Of a DNA stretch of 64,000 nucleotides, positions 11,890-22,184 are shown piece after piece. The stretch's first letter is position 1. The number at the start of each line of letters is the position of its first letter. The stretch comes from Mesostigma viride (lineage: Eukaryota; Streptophyta; Mesostigmatophyceae; Mesostigmatales; Mesostigmataceae), in contig RPFO01000231.1 in NCBI GenBank assembly GCA_009746045.1, positions 65,001 to 129,000 of the forward strand, in the 5' to 3' direction. The position numbers and the translations under genes were made by a program. A model generated the notes under the pieces. It searched no databases. It saw only the letters and a program-made list of their open reading frames with translations, and was not told where the DNA came from.

Positions 11890-12066
11890 GGTCGCGACCA
11901 CGCTGCCCTCCCAGTGTTCAAGGTGTCAGGCCTTAAGGTCAGGGTTCGAACCCCAGTGCCGGCATAATTTTTTCAAGCCTGCGAGTCCACGAGTAATTCT
12001 GGCATCCGGCACCGGGAGGGACTTGGAGCAAAAAAGTCGGGACCGCAGGGAATCGAACCCGGGATT
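11890..12066. other. convergent Pol III B-box (tRNA-like) pair, left copy
   Basis: Plus strand: GGGTTCGAACCCC near 11,942, preceded by a tRNA-Leu-like stretch (AGTGTTCAAGG) and followed by a T6 run at about 11,968. Minus strand: GGTTCGATTCC (complement at 12,049-12,059), followed by a T6 run (A-run at 12,030-12,035). Both match the B-box consensus and end in Pol III-type terminators. I could not close a full tRNA cloverleaf for either, because the 5' acceptor strands are missing, so these are tRNA-derived or TFIIIC-binding motifs rather than confirmed tRNA genes. Confidence 0.5.
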
Positions 12067-12817
12067 TCTGGAGCTGTGTGCTGTTGGCAGGATTGTATTC
12101 ATTTTCTGACCTCAAATTGTGGATATTGTTGTACTTAACACACACTGGGCTCCGTATCCGCGAACTGCCGCAGTCCGCGCCGTGTACCGAGACTATTTCA
12201 CTTCTGGCGCCGTCACCTGGACCATTCAGCCTATAATTCTTTTCATGTGATTGTACTACAGCAGAAAGGTAATGCACGTTTTTGCCAAGAACGTTTTTGC
12301 CAAGGTTGACAAAAATGCAGGTCCACGAATCCACGAACCATTTATATGGCATCGCTAGCCCGCGCTGAAATGAATCTGTCGAATAACCTAAATCTTCGTT
12401 CAACACCAAGCACAATTTCGAGAAACTATCCGAACCCGCGAACAATCACGACAATGAAGCGCACCGGACGGCTATGGAAAGCGCGCCTGCAGCCGTGAAA
12501 GCATATCTAAATGCGGCCTGGCGATACTGTGATAATAGTTCGCGGATCACGGGCGCTCATCGAATTGCACCGGCTCCGGATGAGCTGGTCCAATTAGTCG
12601 CGCCCTAGTGGGTGGGTCCCGATCGCTCAAGGTCTCAGGCGAACTCTTTTTCTCTCCTCGCAGCAGGCGACGGTCGATCCTTTGTTTTATCAGGGCGTGG
12701 GACGTCGGCCTTGATTGTTTTACCGGGGCGGGCGGCTTCGGGTTTCGTTTTCTCGGGGCGTATGACACCGGTCTTCTTTCACTAGGGCGCGCGACCTAGA
12801 AGCCGTTTTATCACGCC

Positions 12818-13909
12818 ATGCCCGCGTTCCTGCGCACCAGCACCGGCCGCAGGACCGTCGACCCGTTCATCCCGTGGGTGGACGACATGGACGATGACCT
12901 GCTCGAGGTCTTCGTCAAGAACATGTGCAGGCTGGCCGGAAGGCCTGCATGTTGATGATGCTCACCTCCAAGGCGGCCTGGGAGGCCCTGTGGCCCACAT
13001 ACAGGGAGCACCACGCGCGGGCCACCGACGAGGCCGACCGGCGGTTTGTCCACCGCGTGTGGAGGGACCGGGTGCTGACCCCTGGAGACCTCTCCTTGGC
13101 CGTCGTGCCTGCGTCAGGGTGACAGTGTACGATGCCGACTCGAAGCTGGAGCCCCCCAGCGACTTTGTGCGAGAGGAGGACTGCGGCCTGATGCCCCACC
13201 TGGTCAGGTGGAGGAGGCTCGCTGCCTTCGTGCGGAAGGTGCCGGGGGTCGTCATCTTCCTCCTCGACGCGGCCCAGTACAGCGGGGGGTGGAGGCTCTC
13301 CTTCGACTACGCCGTCCTGGCCGGCCTGGTGGTCTGCGCGGCGGAGGGCGTCTCGCTCCCCTCGTGCCGACTCCTCGTGTTGCGCTCCACCTCAAGCGTC
13401 GTCTGTAATTTAACGTGTTACGCGGTGCCCCCCGACGCGACCCGCCAACCGCTGTCCCAGGCGTTGGACAGGTGCGGGGGCAGCATCGACTTCCTCGGGG
13501 CCGAGACCATCGCTCTGGGGCGCACCTTTCGCTTTGCCCTTTCTACGGTCCGAGAAGTCGCAGGCGGCACGGCCGTTTTCATGGCAACGTCGAGAGGCAC
13601 CCGCGTTATGGGGGCGTACGACAGCGTGTTTACCTTCAACTTCAACCAGGCCGTGGGGGGCGTCCACCTCATCAACCCGGTGGTGCACCGGTGGTACAAC
13701 GCGCACTGGCAGGACCGCACCTGCTTCACGGCGGACACCCGGAAACTCCTGGTCGGCGAAGGGGACGTGACGGCCGCGAGGGGGGCGGTGGACCTGCTGG
13801 TGAACGACTCCCCCGCCGCCCCTGACCAGCAGGACGTCCGCGTCCGCGTCACCAATGGGCGCCCCCAGGCGATGGTGCGCGTGGTCGGGCACACGCCGAG
13901 GAAGGGCCA
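12818..13909 (+). CDS. element B gene 2, left copy
   Basis: The region starts at an ATG reading MPAFLRTSTGRRTVDPFIPW and runs to the palindrome centre. Its body aligns by eye with gene 1: VRVTVYDADSK against VRVCVYDPNTH, CGLMPHLVRW against YGLRPHLVSW, IDFLGAETIALG against IGFMGAGSVALG, and an N-terminal TSKAAWEALWPTYREHHAR against CSHESWANLWEVYRDEHAR. The start region and body are not in one frame, so either an intron or decay separates them. The frame has no own stop before the palindrome and continues as nonsense into the mirrored arm. The function is unknown. The N-terminal Leu/Trp pattern is loosely F-box-like, which is weak. Confidence 0.5.
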
Positions 13910-13910
13910 G

Positions 13911-14913
13911 GCGGGGGAGTCGTTCACCAGCAGGTCCACCGCCCCCCTCGCGGCCGTCACGTCCCCTTCGCCGACCAGGAGTTTCCGGGTGTCCGCCGTG
14001 AAGCAGGTGCGGTCCTGCCAGTGCGCGTTGTACCACCGGTGCACCACCGGGTTGATGAGGTGGACGCCCCCCACGGCCTGGTTGAAGTTGAAGGTAAACA
14101 CGCTGTCGTACGCCCCCATAACGCGGGTGCCTCTCGACGTTGCCATGAAAACGGCCGTGCCGCCTGCGACTTCTCGGACCGTAGAAAGGGCAAAGCGAAA
14201 GGTGCGCCCCAGAGCGATGGTCTCGGCCCCGAGGAAGTCGATGCTGCCCCCGCACCTGTCCAACGCCTGGGACAGCGGTTGGCGGGTCGCGTCGGGGGGC
14301 ACCGCGTAACACGTTAAATTACAGTCGACGCTCGAGGTGGAGCGCAACACGAGGAGGAGTCGGCACGAGGGGAGCGAGACGCCCTCCGCCGCGCAGACCA
14401 CCAGGCCGGCCAGGACGGCGTAGTCGAAGGAGAGCCTCCACCCCCCGCTGTACTGGGCCGCGTCGAGGAGGAAGATGACGACCCCCGGCACCTTCCGCAC
14501 GAAGGCAGCGAGCCTCCTCCACCTGACCAGGTGGGGCATCAGGCCGCAGTCCTCCTCTCGCACAAAGTCGCTGGGGGGCTCCAGCTTCGAGTCGGCATCG
14601 TACACTGTCACCCTGACGACGGGCACGACGGCCAAGGAGAGGTCCCCTGGGGTCAGCACCCGGTCCCTCCACACGCGGTGGACAAACCGCCGGTCGGCCT
14701 CGTCGGTGGCCCGCGCGTGGTGCTCCTTGTATGTGGGCCACAGGGCCTCCCAGGCCGCCTTGGAGGTGAGCATCATCAACATGCAGGCCTTCCGGCCAGC
14801 CTGCACATGTTCTTGACAAAGACCTCGAGCAGGTTATCGTCCATGTCGTCCACCCACGGGATGAACGGGTCGACGGTCCTGCGGCCGGTGCTGGTGCGCA
14901 GGAACGCGGGCAT
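13911..14913 (-). CDS. element B gene 2, middle copy
   Basis: A minus-strand copy of gene 2 in the extra 2.1-kb internal segment, with the same MPAFLRTSTGRR start at 14,913 and near-identical body. It differs from the left copy by small changes, for example LLLVLRSTSSVDC where the left copy has LLVLRSTSSVVC. Like the others it runs into the palindrome centre instead of ending in a stop. This copy lacks an accompanying gene 1, because the segment breaks off at about 16,045 before reaching it. Confidence 0.5.
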
Positions 14914-15654
14914 GGCGTGATAAAACGGCTTCTAGGTCGCGCGCCCTGGTGAAAGAAGACCGGTGTCGTACGCCCCGAGAAAACGAAACCCGAAGCCGCG
15001 CGCCCCGGTAAAACAATCAAGGCCGACGTCCCACGCCCTGATAAAACAAAGGATCGACCGTCGCCTGCTGCGAGGAGAGAAAAAGAGTTCGCCTGAGACC
15101 TTGAGCGATCGGGACCCACCCACTAGGGCGCGACTAATTGGACCAGCTCATCCGGAGCCGGTGCAATTCGATGAGCGCCCGTGATCCGCGAACTATTATC
15201 ACAGTATCGCCAGGCCGCATTTAGATATGCTTTCACGGCTGCAGGCGCGCTTTCCATAGCCGTCCGGTGCGCTTCATTGTCGTGATTGTTCGCGGGTTCG
15301 GATAGTTTCTCGAAATTGTGCTTGGTGTTGAACGAAGATTTAGGTTATTCGACAGATTCATTTCAGCGCGGGCTAGCGATGCCATATAAATGGTTCGTGG
15401 ATTCGTGGACCTGCATTTTTGTCAACCTTGGCAAAAACGTTCTTGGCAAAAACGTGCATTACCTTTCTGCTGTAGTACAATCACATGAAAAGAATTATAG
15501 GCTGAATGGTCCAGGTGACGGCGCCAGAAGTGAAATAGTCTCGGTACACGGCGCGGACTGCGGCAGTTCGCGGATACGGAGCCCAGTGTGTGTTAAGTAC
15601 AACAATATCCACAATTTGAGGTCAGAAAATGAATACAATCCTGCCAACAGCACA

Positions 15655-15850
15655 CAGCTCCAGAAATCCCGGGTTCGATTCCCTGCGGTCCCGACTTTTT
15701 TGCTCCAAGTCCCTCCTGGTGCCGGATGCCAGAATTACTCGTGGACTCGCAGGCTTGAAAAAATTATGCCGGCACTGGGGTTCGAACCCTGACCTTAAGG
15801 CCTGACACCTTGAACACTGGGAGGGCAGCGTGGTCGCGACCCAGCCGGAA
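15655..15850. other. convergent Pol III B-box (tRNA-like) pair, middle copy
   Basis: The same pair as at 11,890-12,066, in inverted orientation: GGTTCGATTCC at 15,672-15,682 with a T6 run after it on the plus strand, and the complement of GGTTCGAACCC near 15,778-15,788 with its T-run on the minus strand. Confidence 0.5.
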
Positions 15851-16079
15851 GCGGCTACCCTCTATCCAATACCCAAATAATGTGTACAGACCGTGGGAAA
15901 TCGTCATATATATGCTTTAGCGCACTGTAAACCTGCATGCGTCCCGGCATGCGCGGGAAATCGCCCCCATGTACTGGAAGGTTATGCATGAGCCAAGTAC
16001 CCTCGAGGCCTGCGCGTTTGACGTGGCGCCCCCAAAACATCCCATGCCGCGAGGGGGGCGGTGGACCTGCTGGTGAACG

Positions 16080-17182
16080 ACTCCCCCGCCTGGCCCTTCC
16101 TCGGCGTGTGCCCGACCACGCGCACCATCGCCTGGGGGCGCCCATTGGTGACGCGGACGCGGACGTCCTGCTGGTCAGGGGCGGCGGGGGAGTCGTTCAC
16201 CAGCAGGTCCACCGCCCCCCTCGCGGCCGTCACGTCCCCTTCGCCGACCAGGAGTTTCCGGGTGTCCGCCGTGAAGCAGGTGCGGTCCTGCCAGTGCGCG
16301 TTGTACCACCGGTGCACCACCGGGTTGATGAGGTGGACGCCCCCCACGGCCTGGTTGAAGTTGAAGGTAAACACGCTGTCGTACGCCCCCATAACGCGGG
16401 TGCCTCTCGACGTTGCCATGAAAACGGCCGTGCCGCCTGCGACTTCTCGGACCGTAGAAAGGGCAAAGCGAAAGGTGCGCCCCAGAGCGATGGTCTCGGC
16501 CCCGAGGAAGTCGATGCTGCCCCCGCACCTGTCCAACGCCTGGGACAGCGGTTGGCGGGTCGCGTCGGGGGGCACCGCGTAACACGTTAAATTACAGACG
16601 ACGCTTGAGGTGGAGCGCAACACGAGGAGTCGGCACGAGGGGAGCGAGACGCCCTCCGCCGCGCAGACCACCAGGCCGGCCAGGACGGCGTAGTCGAAGG
16701 AGAGCCTCCACCCCCCGCTGTACTGGGCCGCGTCGAGGAGGAAGATGACGACCCCCGGCACCTTCCGCACGAAGGCAGCGAGCCTCCTCCACCTGACCAG
16801 GTGGGGCATCAGGCCGCAGTCCTCCTCTCGCACAAAGTCGCTGGGGGGCTCCAGCTTCGAGTCGGCATCGTACACTGTCACCCTGACGCAGGCACGACGG
16901 CCAAGGAGAGGTCTCCAGGGGTCAGCACCCGGTCCCTCCACACGCGGTGGACAAACCGCCGGTCGGCCTCGTCGGTGGCCCGCGCGTGGTGCTCCCTGTA
17001 TGTGGGCCACAGGGCCTCCCAGGCCGCCTTGGAGGTGAGCATCATCAACATGCAGGCCTTCCGGCCAGCCTGCACATGTTCTTGACGAAGACCTCGAGCA
17101 GGTCATCGTCCATGTCGTCCACCCACGGGATGAACGGGTCGACGGTCCTGCGGCCGGTGCTGGTGCGCAGGAACGCGGGCAT
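16080..17182 (-). CDS. element B gene 2, right copy
   Basis: The minus-strand copy in the right 4.7-kb unit. It starts at 17,182 (MPAFLRTSTGRR) and reads into the palindrome centre near 16,060-16,190. Conserved blocks as in the left copy: LTSKAAWEALWPTYREHHAR, CGLMPHLVRWRRLAAF, IDFLGAETIALG, and a C-terminal NPVVHRWYNAHW block with TCFTADTRKLLVGEGDVTA. It stands divergent to gene 1 at 18,543, with about 1.3 kb between them that contains the B-box pair. Start region and body are not in one frame here either. Confidence 0.5.
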
Positions 17183-17924
17183 GGCGTGATAAAACGGCTT
17201 CTAGGTCGCGCGCCCTAGTGAAAGAAGACCGGTGTCATACGCCCCGAGAAAACGAAACCCGAAGCCGCCCGCCCCGGTAAAACAATCAAGGCCGACGTCC
17301 CACGCCCTGATAAAACAAAGGATCGACCGTCGCCTGCTGCGAGGAGAGAAAAAGAGTTCGCCTGAGACCTTGAGCGATCGGGACCCACCCACTAGGGCGC
17401 GACTAATTGGACCAGCTCATCCGGAGCCGGTGCAATTCGATGAGCGCCCGTGATCCGCGAACTATTATCACAGTATCGCCAGGCCGCATTTAGATATGCT
17501 TTCACGGCTGCAGGCGCGCTTTCCATAGCCGTCCGGTGCGCTTCATTGTCGTGATTGTTCGCGGGTTCGGATAGTTTCTCGAAATTGTGCTTGGTGTTGA
17601 ACGAAGATTTAGGTTATTCGACAGATTCATTTCAGCGCGGGCTAGCGATGCCATATAAATGGTTCGTGGATTCGTGGACCTGCATTTTTGTCAACCTTGG
17701 CAAAAACGTTCTTGGCAAAAACGTGCATTACCTTTCTGCTGTAGTACAATCACATGAAAAGAATTATAGGCTGAATGGTCCAGGTGACGGCGCCAGAAGT
17801 GAAATAGTCTCGGTACACGGCGCGGACTGCGGCAGTTCGCGGATACGGAGCCCAGTGTGTGTTAAGTACAACAATATCCACAATTTGAGGTCAGAAAATG
17901 AATACAATCCTGCCAACAGCACAC

Positions 17925-18115
17925 AGCTCCAGAAATCCCGGGTTCGATTCCCTGCGGTCCCAACTTTTTTGCTCCAAGTCCCTCCCGGTGCCGGATGCCA
18001 GAATTACTCGTGGACTCGCAGGCTTGAAAAAATTATGCCGGCACTGGGGTTCGAACCCGGACCTTAAGGCCTGACACCTTGAACACTGGGAGGGCAGCGT
18101 GGTCGCGACCCAGCC
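17925..18115. other. convergent Pol III B-box (tRNA-like) pair, right copy
   Basis: GGTTCGATTCC at 17,941-17,951 on the plus strand, followed by T6 at 17,965. Facing it is the complement of GGTTCGAACCC around 18,047-18,057, with an A6 run at 18,027. The pair sits between divergent genes 2 and 1 in all three copies, which suggests it is part of the element. Confidence 0.5.
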
Positions 18116-18542
18116 GGAAGCGGCTACCCTCTATCCAATACCCAAATAATGTGTACAGACCGTGGGAAATTGTCATATATATGCTTTATCGCACTGTAAA
18201 CCTGCATGCGTCCCGGCATGCGCGGGAAATCGCCCCCATGTACTGGAAGTTTATGCATGAGCCAAGTACCCTCGAGGCCTGCGCGTTTGACGTGGCGCCC
18301 CCAAAACATCCCATGGTGCCGGGCCACCGGCCGCAAGGTCATAAATCCTTCGAGGTGACAACGTAGCCTCGAAGCAATGCTCGAATATTACCTGGATGCG
18401 CTGTGTGAGTGTTTTTCAGTTGGGAATGCTCTATAGCTTCGTGTAGCTCTCTGCCAGGAATACTTGTTGCTCTCGGAAACAGGCGACCCCGGAATTTCTT
18501 GCTGGCGATAAGCGGAATCGTAATTACCTGCCGGATAGCGAC

Positions 18543-19943
18543 GTGTATTTTGGTTCTAGCAAATTGGATATTGGTTCTCAGGGCTGCTGGAGCCTTTTGG
18601 TTCTCAGATCAGCTTTCATTGATTCGATTTCTCTCGCGGACATGGCGCAGTTGGCTGACTCTAGCCGGGTGCGCGCGACCCCTTCATATAGCGCCGGTGG
18701 TGGCGGATTGCCCTGGGACACCCTGCGTCTAGTGTGCAAGAAAGCACCTTACGAGGCTGCCACGCGCTTGCTGGCATGCTCGCACGAGTCGTGGGCGAAC
18801 TTGTGGGAGGTATACCGCGACGAGCATGCAAGAATGAAAGCAGGCGCGGACAAACTTGTACACTCATATTTTCGAGGTGTCCGGCAGCCATTTTTGTTTT
18901 CGGGCGCCACAGCCATTCGGGTCTGTGTGTACGACCCAAACACCCATCGCCCGGATAGGGCAGTGGTTGATGAAAAATATGGCCTTAGGCCACACCTTGT
19001 TTCATGGGATGCCTTGGATGTATTCCTTTTGAAATGCCCAGGGCTTGATTGTATTATGCTGGAGGGGGCTACTTACTGGAACACCAGGACAGGGGACTGC
19101 AGGTTTGTCATGTACCCCGTCCTGTGTGCGCTGGCACGCCTGCATGCCTTGCGCTTCCAGGATGCTTGTAAAATCCTCATGGTGTACGTGTCACCGGAGT
19201 TCTTGCATCCCTTCTTCTCAGTTCCATTGGTTCCCATTCCCCGTTCGACGCTGGCAGCCCTGCGTCGTGAAGGCGTGCTTGACCGTCCTGTAACCATAGG
19301 GTTCATGGGAGCGGGATCAGTGGCTCTGGGGCCTCCATTCGCAGCCGTCGTACGGGAATGCAGCGCGCCCTTTGGTCGTATTCCGCAGCCAGCTGGTATG
19401 AGGGTGCGTACCAATCAGTATATTTCCTTTGACGTCCCCCCCACCACCACCATCTTGGCCGAGCACGACTCCGCCAGGACATTGTTTTACTCCCTTGGGG
19501 TTAGGATGGGCCCCGGGCTTGTGAGGGAGTACCCCAGGCTGGTGCTGTACGGCCAACACCATGTCAGCCCATTCTTCCCCTGCGGTTGCTTCCCTTCTGT
19601 GCCGCATGTCCTTTACGTTGGAGCCGGTCACTTCTGCATGACCAACGCAGAAGTCTTCGTGCACGCGGAGGACGCCCCTGGCCCAGTATTGTTTGCTCGT
19701 CACACCACCGCCGAGAGGACCGTGTTCGAGATGAAGGGCGTTAAGAGGATCGTTTACAGATCAACGCAGGAACCTCGCGTACCTCCTCTTTCTGTGAATG
19801 CACCCGCCTCCGGCGTGATCACCAGGGCGGCCATCGGCAATCTCATCGAGCTCTGGGTGAAGTCCTGTATCACCGTGACTGACTGGCCGATTGTTCTGGC
19901 ACCGCCTCTTCTACTGAAGGGGGGAAGATCGAGTGTGGTGTGA
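18543..19943 (+). CDS. element B gene 1, right copy, hypothetical protein of about 430-466 aa
   Basis: One open frame of 466 codons. An internal ATG at 18,642 (MAQLADSSRVRATP) may be the true start because the conserved body begins soon after. Visible parts: an N-terminal Leu/Trp-rich helical stretch (LPWDTLRLVCKKAPYEAATR, then CSHESWANLWEVYRDEHAR), which is loosely F-box-like; a central mixed alpha/beta region with IRVCVYDPNTH, GLRPHLVSWDALDVFLLKCP and VTIGFMGAGSVALGPPF; and a C-terminal region with FPCGCFPSVPHVLYVGAGHF. There is no signal peptide or clear membrane segment. It is paralogous to gene 2 of the same element. A polyadenylation-like AATAAA lies at about 20,037. The family is not recognised. 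The frame survives whole while its left mirror copy does not. Confidence 0.65.
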   Translation: MYFGSSKLDIGSQGCWSLLVLRSAFIDSISLADMAQLADSSRVRATPSYSAGGGGLPWDTLRLVCKKAPYEAATRLLACSHESWANLWEVYRDEHARMKAGADKLVHSYFRGVRQPFLFSGATAIRVCVYDPNTHRPDRAVVDEKYGLRPHLVSWDALDVFLLKCPGLDCIMLEGATYWNTRTGDCRFVMYPVLCALARLHALRFQDACKILMVYVSPEFLHPFFSVPLVPIPRSTLAALRREGVLDRPVTIGFMGAGSVALGPPFAAVVRECSAPFGRIPQPAGMRVRTNQYISFDVPPTTTILAEHDSARTLFYSLGVRMGPGLVREYPRLVLYGQHHVSPFFPCGCFPSVPHVLYVGAGHFCMTNAEVFVHAEDAPGPVLFARHTTAERTVFEMKGVKRIVYRSTQEPRVPPLSVNAPASGVITRAAIGNLIELWVKSCITVTDWPIVLAPPLLLKGGRSSVV

Positions 19944-20282
19944 TTGTTATTGGACGTGGCACTCGTGTACTTAAGTTTGAGGTTAGGATTTATTTGAACC
20001 TGTTTGAAACTTTTGCATGCTCATCCATTTGTGAATAATAAAATTAATTCAACATATCTTATGTGCATTGTGTAGTGGATGCAATGGATTTTTCATAGCC
20101 ATAAATTGGAACTCTAAAAAGAAGTATATACTTGACACATATAATCCTTATTTAGTGATAACAACAAAGTGACCTGTTCCAGTCCCACGGGCAGGCCGGT
20201 CGGGGCAGCTGGGCCTCTCATATAGCCTCTCACGCCCCGCGCGCGAGAAAAAAAAGCGACGACGAACGAAGGTCGCCCCTCC

Positions 20283-20712
20283 ACAGGGGGCCCCCCACAC
20301 TGGCACACGCACCCACACGCTACCACACACCCCCACACACTGCCACAGACTGCCACACCCCCCCCACACACTGACACACGCCACTCGCACACTGCCACAC
20401 ACCCCACACACTGACACACGCCACTCACCCCCACAGACTGGCACACGCTACCACACACCCCCACCCACCCCTTACACTGCCACACACTGCCTTACGACAC
20501 TCACACTGTCGCACACTGACACACACTGACACACACAATGACACTCACACACCCACACACTGACACCCCACCCACCCACCCCACCCCACCCCACGAAAAA
20601 AAAAAAGACACACACTCACACTACCACACACTGTCACACACTATCACACACTATCACGCGCTCTCACACACTAGCACACACTAGCACACACTAAACAGGC
20701 AGGAACGCGGGG
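20283..20712. repeat. subterminal CACAC-rich minisatellite, right end of element B
   Basis: The mirror image of the array at 9,300-9,705, built of CACACACTGCCACACAC-type units. The two arrays have diverged in copy number and order more than the genes between them have, as expected for fast-changing tandem repeats. Confidence 0.85.
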
Positions 20713-20732
20713 GTCAGTCACGAAGTTTCTAG

Positions 20733-21249
20733 TAGTACGCCCATCAGCATAATGAACAGTGACAGGAGTAGGATGAGGGGTAGGAATTAGTCCTAATCAC
20801 CTAACTAGTGCCTCGCTCACACAGGAGCTAGCAGCCCCACTGTCTACAAGAACAGAAACATTGAGAAGATCATTGTGATGTTAAGATGGATCAACAACAG
20901 TGGAACGAACAGTTAGGGCACCATTTGAAAACATAAGGGGTCGAACACGTAGGCATAGGGTAGCATCCGCGTCCACGGTAGTAATAAAAACAGGTAGGCA
21001 AAAATTTCCATTTGGGGTACTTTCTAAGGACCTGCCTAGGTTACCCCCGGCTGACAGGTCTACCGTTTCCCCTTCCCCCAAAATCCACACGAACGAACCC
21101 TGGTATAGTCCCTGGTGAAAAAGCCACTGCTGGAGAATCACAGGAGAGCGTAGAGAAGGCGGGAGCCTGATCAGGAAAGGAAACCCCAGAGGGGTCTGTT
21201 TGCAGAGCATTCAGCCTAGGGTTTGGGGTAGCATAGGAGGTAGGACCTT
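20733..21249 (-). mobile_element. Ty3/gypsy fossil, protease part
   Basis: The minus strand encodes VSVLVDSGAASSCVSEAL, a retropepsin-type active-site region (DSGA). It joins across the A+B cluster to the pol fragment at 4,790-6,217 and across the copia debris to the gag part at 26,351-27,298. The element is broken. Confidence 0.75.
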
Positions 21250-21558
21250 GCAAGCGAGCCCACCCCCGTGTACTGCGACAACACCGGGGCAGTGACGCTG
21301 GGCAAGGACCCCATACACCCCAAGCGGACCAAGCACATCGACGTCAAGTATCACTACACGCGGGAGAAGGTGGAGGCGGGCGTCATCAGCATGCATGCAA
21401 CACGTCGCCGGGGATGACAACCTGGCCGACCTCTTCAACAAGGCCCTACCTAGGGCCCGCTACCAGGTCCTGCGTGACCAGTTCATGAACTCTGAATAGA
21501 GTACTGTAGTGACATGCCCCCTAGAATAGTATGGCTAGCTGTCTACATTAAGGGGGGG

Positions 21559-22184
21559 GTGTGGGGCATGGTACCCACCTAAGATGCATTACGTGTATGT
21601 GCATGTTGTCTGCTTAGCTAGAGGTTGTTGTACCTTAGCTAGTGTTTTTTATTCAGTGTGATTTAGCCTATAAATGAGAGAGATATCGCCAGTTTTGTGT
21701 TGTAGGGAATAAGTCGATGACAAGTGGATCCTATGGGATAGCTGACACATTCTGTGAGTGTCAGCTGTCTCTATGACATGTCAGCTAACTGTTAGTATAA
21801 CTAGGCAGCTGATTTACTGACGTGCTCTCTGCATTTGTCAGCTGTGTTTCAGATTTGTTTCACGCAGAGATTTCTTAGTGGAAAAGAATGACACATGATC
21901 ATGGGTCTTTATTGATCACGTAGATTACTGTGCAGCAGTTACAAGATAAGACTGCACAGCAGCTACAAGATAAGATTTATTCTTGTCTGATCTGTTTGGT
22001 AGCCTGTACACTGGCCTAACCTGATTGGTGGCATGAACATTAGCCTAGACCTGATTGGTGGCCTGAGTATTACATGAGAATATTCCTAGGCACATTCCTA
22101 GCCAGCCAATCAGGTCATTCTAGTTTTCTGCCTGTGTTTTTTCCTCGAGTTAAAACAACTGAGGAGCCTCTCCCAAGGTAAATC
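21559..22184 (+). repeat. probable copia LTR (single)
   Basis: After the RNase H stop there is a G-rich polypurine tract (AAGGGGGGGG) and then TGTGGGGCATGG, the usual order at a 3' LTR. A TATA-like CTATAAATGAGAG lies near 21,669. The right boundary is approximate because no second LTR was found in the window for comparison. Confidence 0.5.

Larger units (their letters stand above)
9268..20732. mobile_element. giant palindromic DNA element B (11.5 kb) with two related unknown genes
   Basis: The ends are CTAGAAACTTCGTGACTGAC and its complement. Left unit (about 9,268-13,945) and right unit (about 16,047-20,732) are near-identical inverted copies of 4.7 kb. Between them lies a further 2.1-kb copy (about 13,946-16,046) in right-hand orientation. 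Each full unit holds a subterminal GT-rich minisatellite, gene 1, an intergenic stretch with two Pol III B-box-like motifs, and gene 2. Nothing resembling a known transposase, polymerase or capsid is seen. The flanks carry TA on both sides, compatible with TA target duplication, but this is not proof. It interrupts the Ty3/gypsy fossil, so it is younger than that insertion. Confidence 0.85.

Noticed and set aside
11890-11975. A functional tRNA-Leu gene
   Set aside because: The T-arm and terminator are good, but the 5' acceptor strand does not pair with the 3' CCGGC strand and the anticodon stem is poor. Kept as a B-box/tRNA-like motif only.
13955-14309. Second half of the 471-codon plus-strand frame through the palindrome centre
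   Set aside because: Beyond the centre it is the antisense of gene 2 in the mirrored arm and shows no independent coding character.
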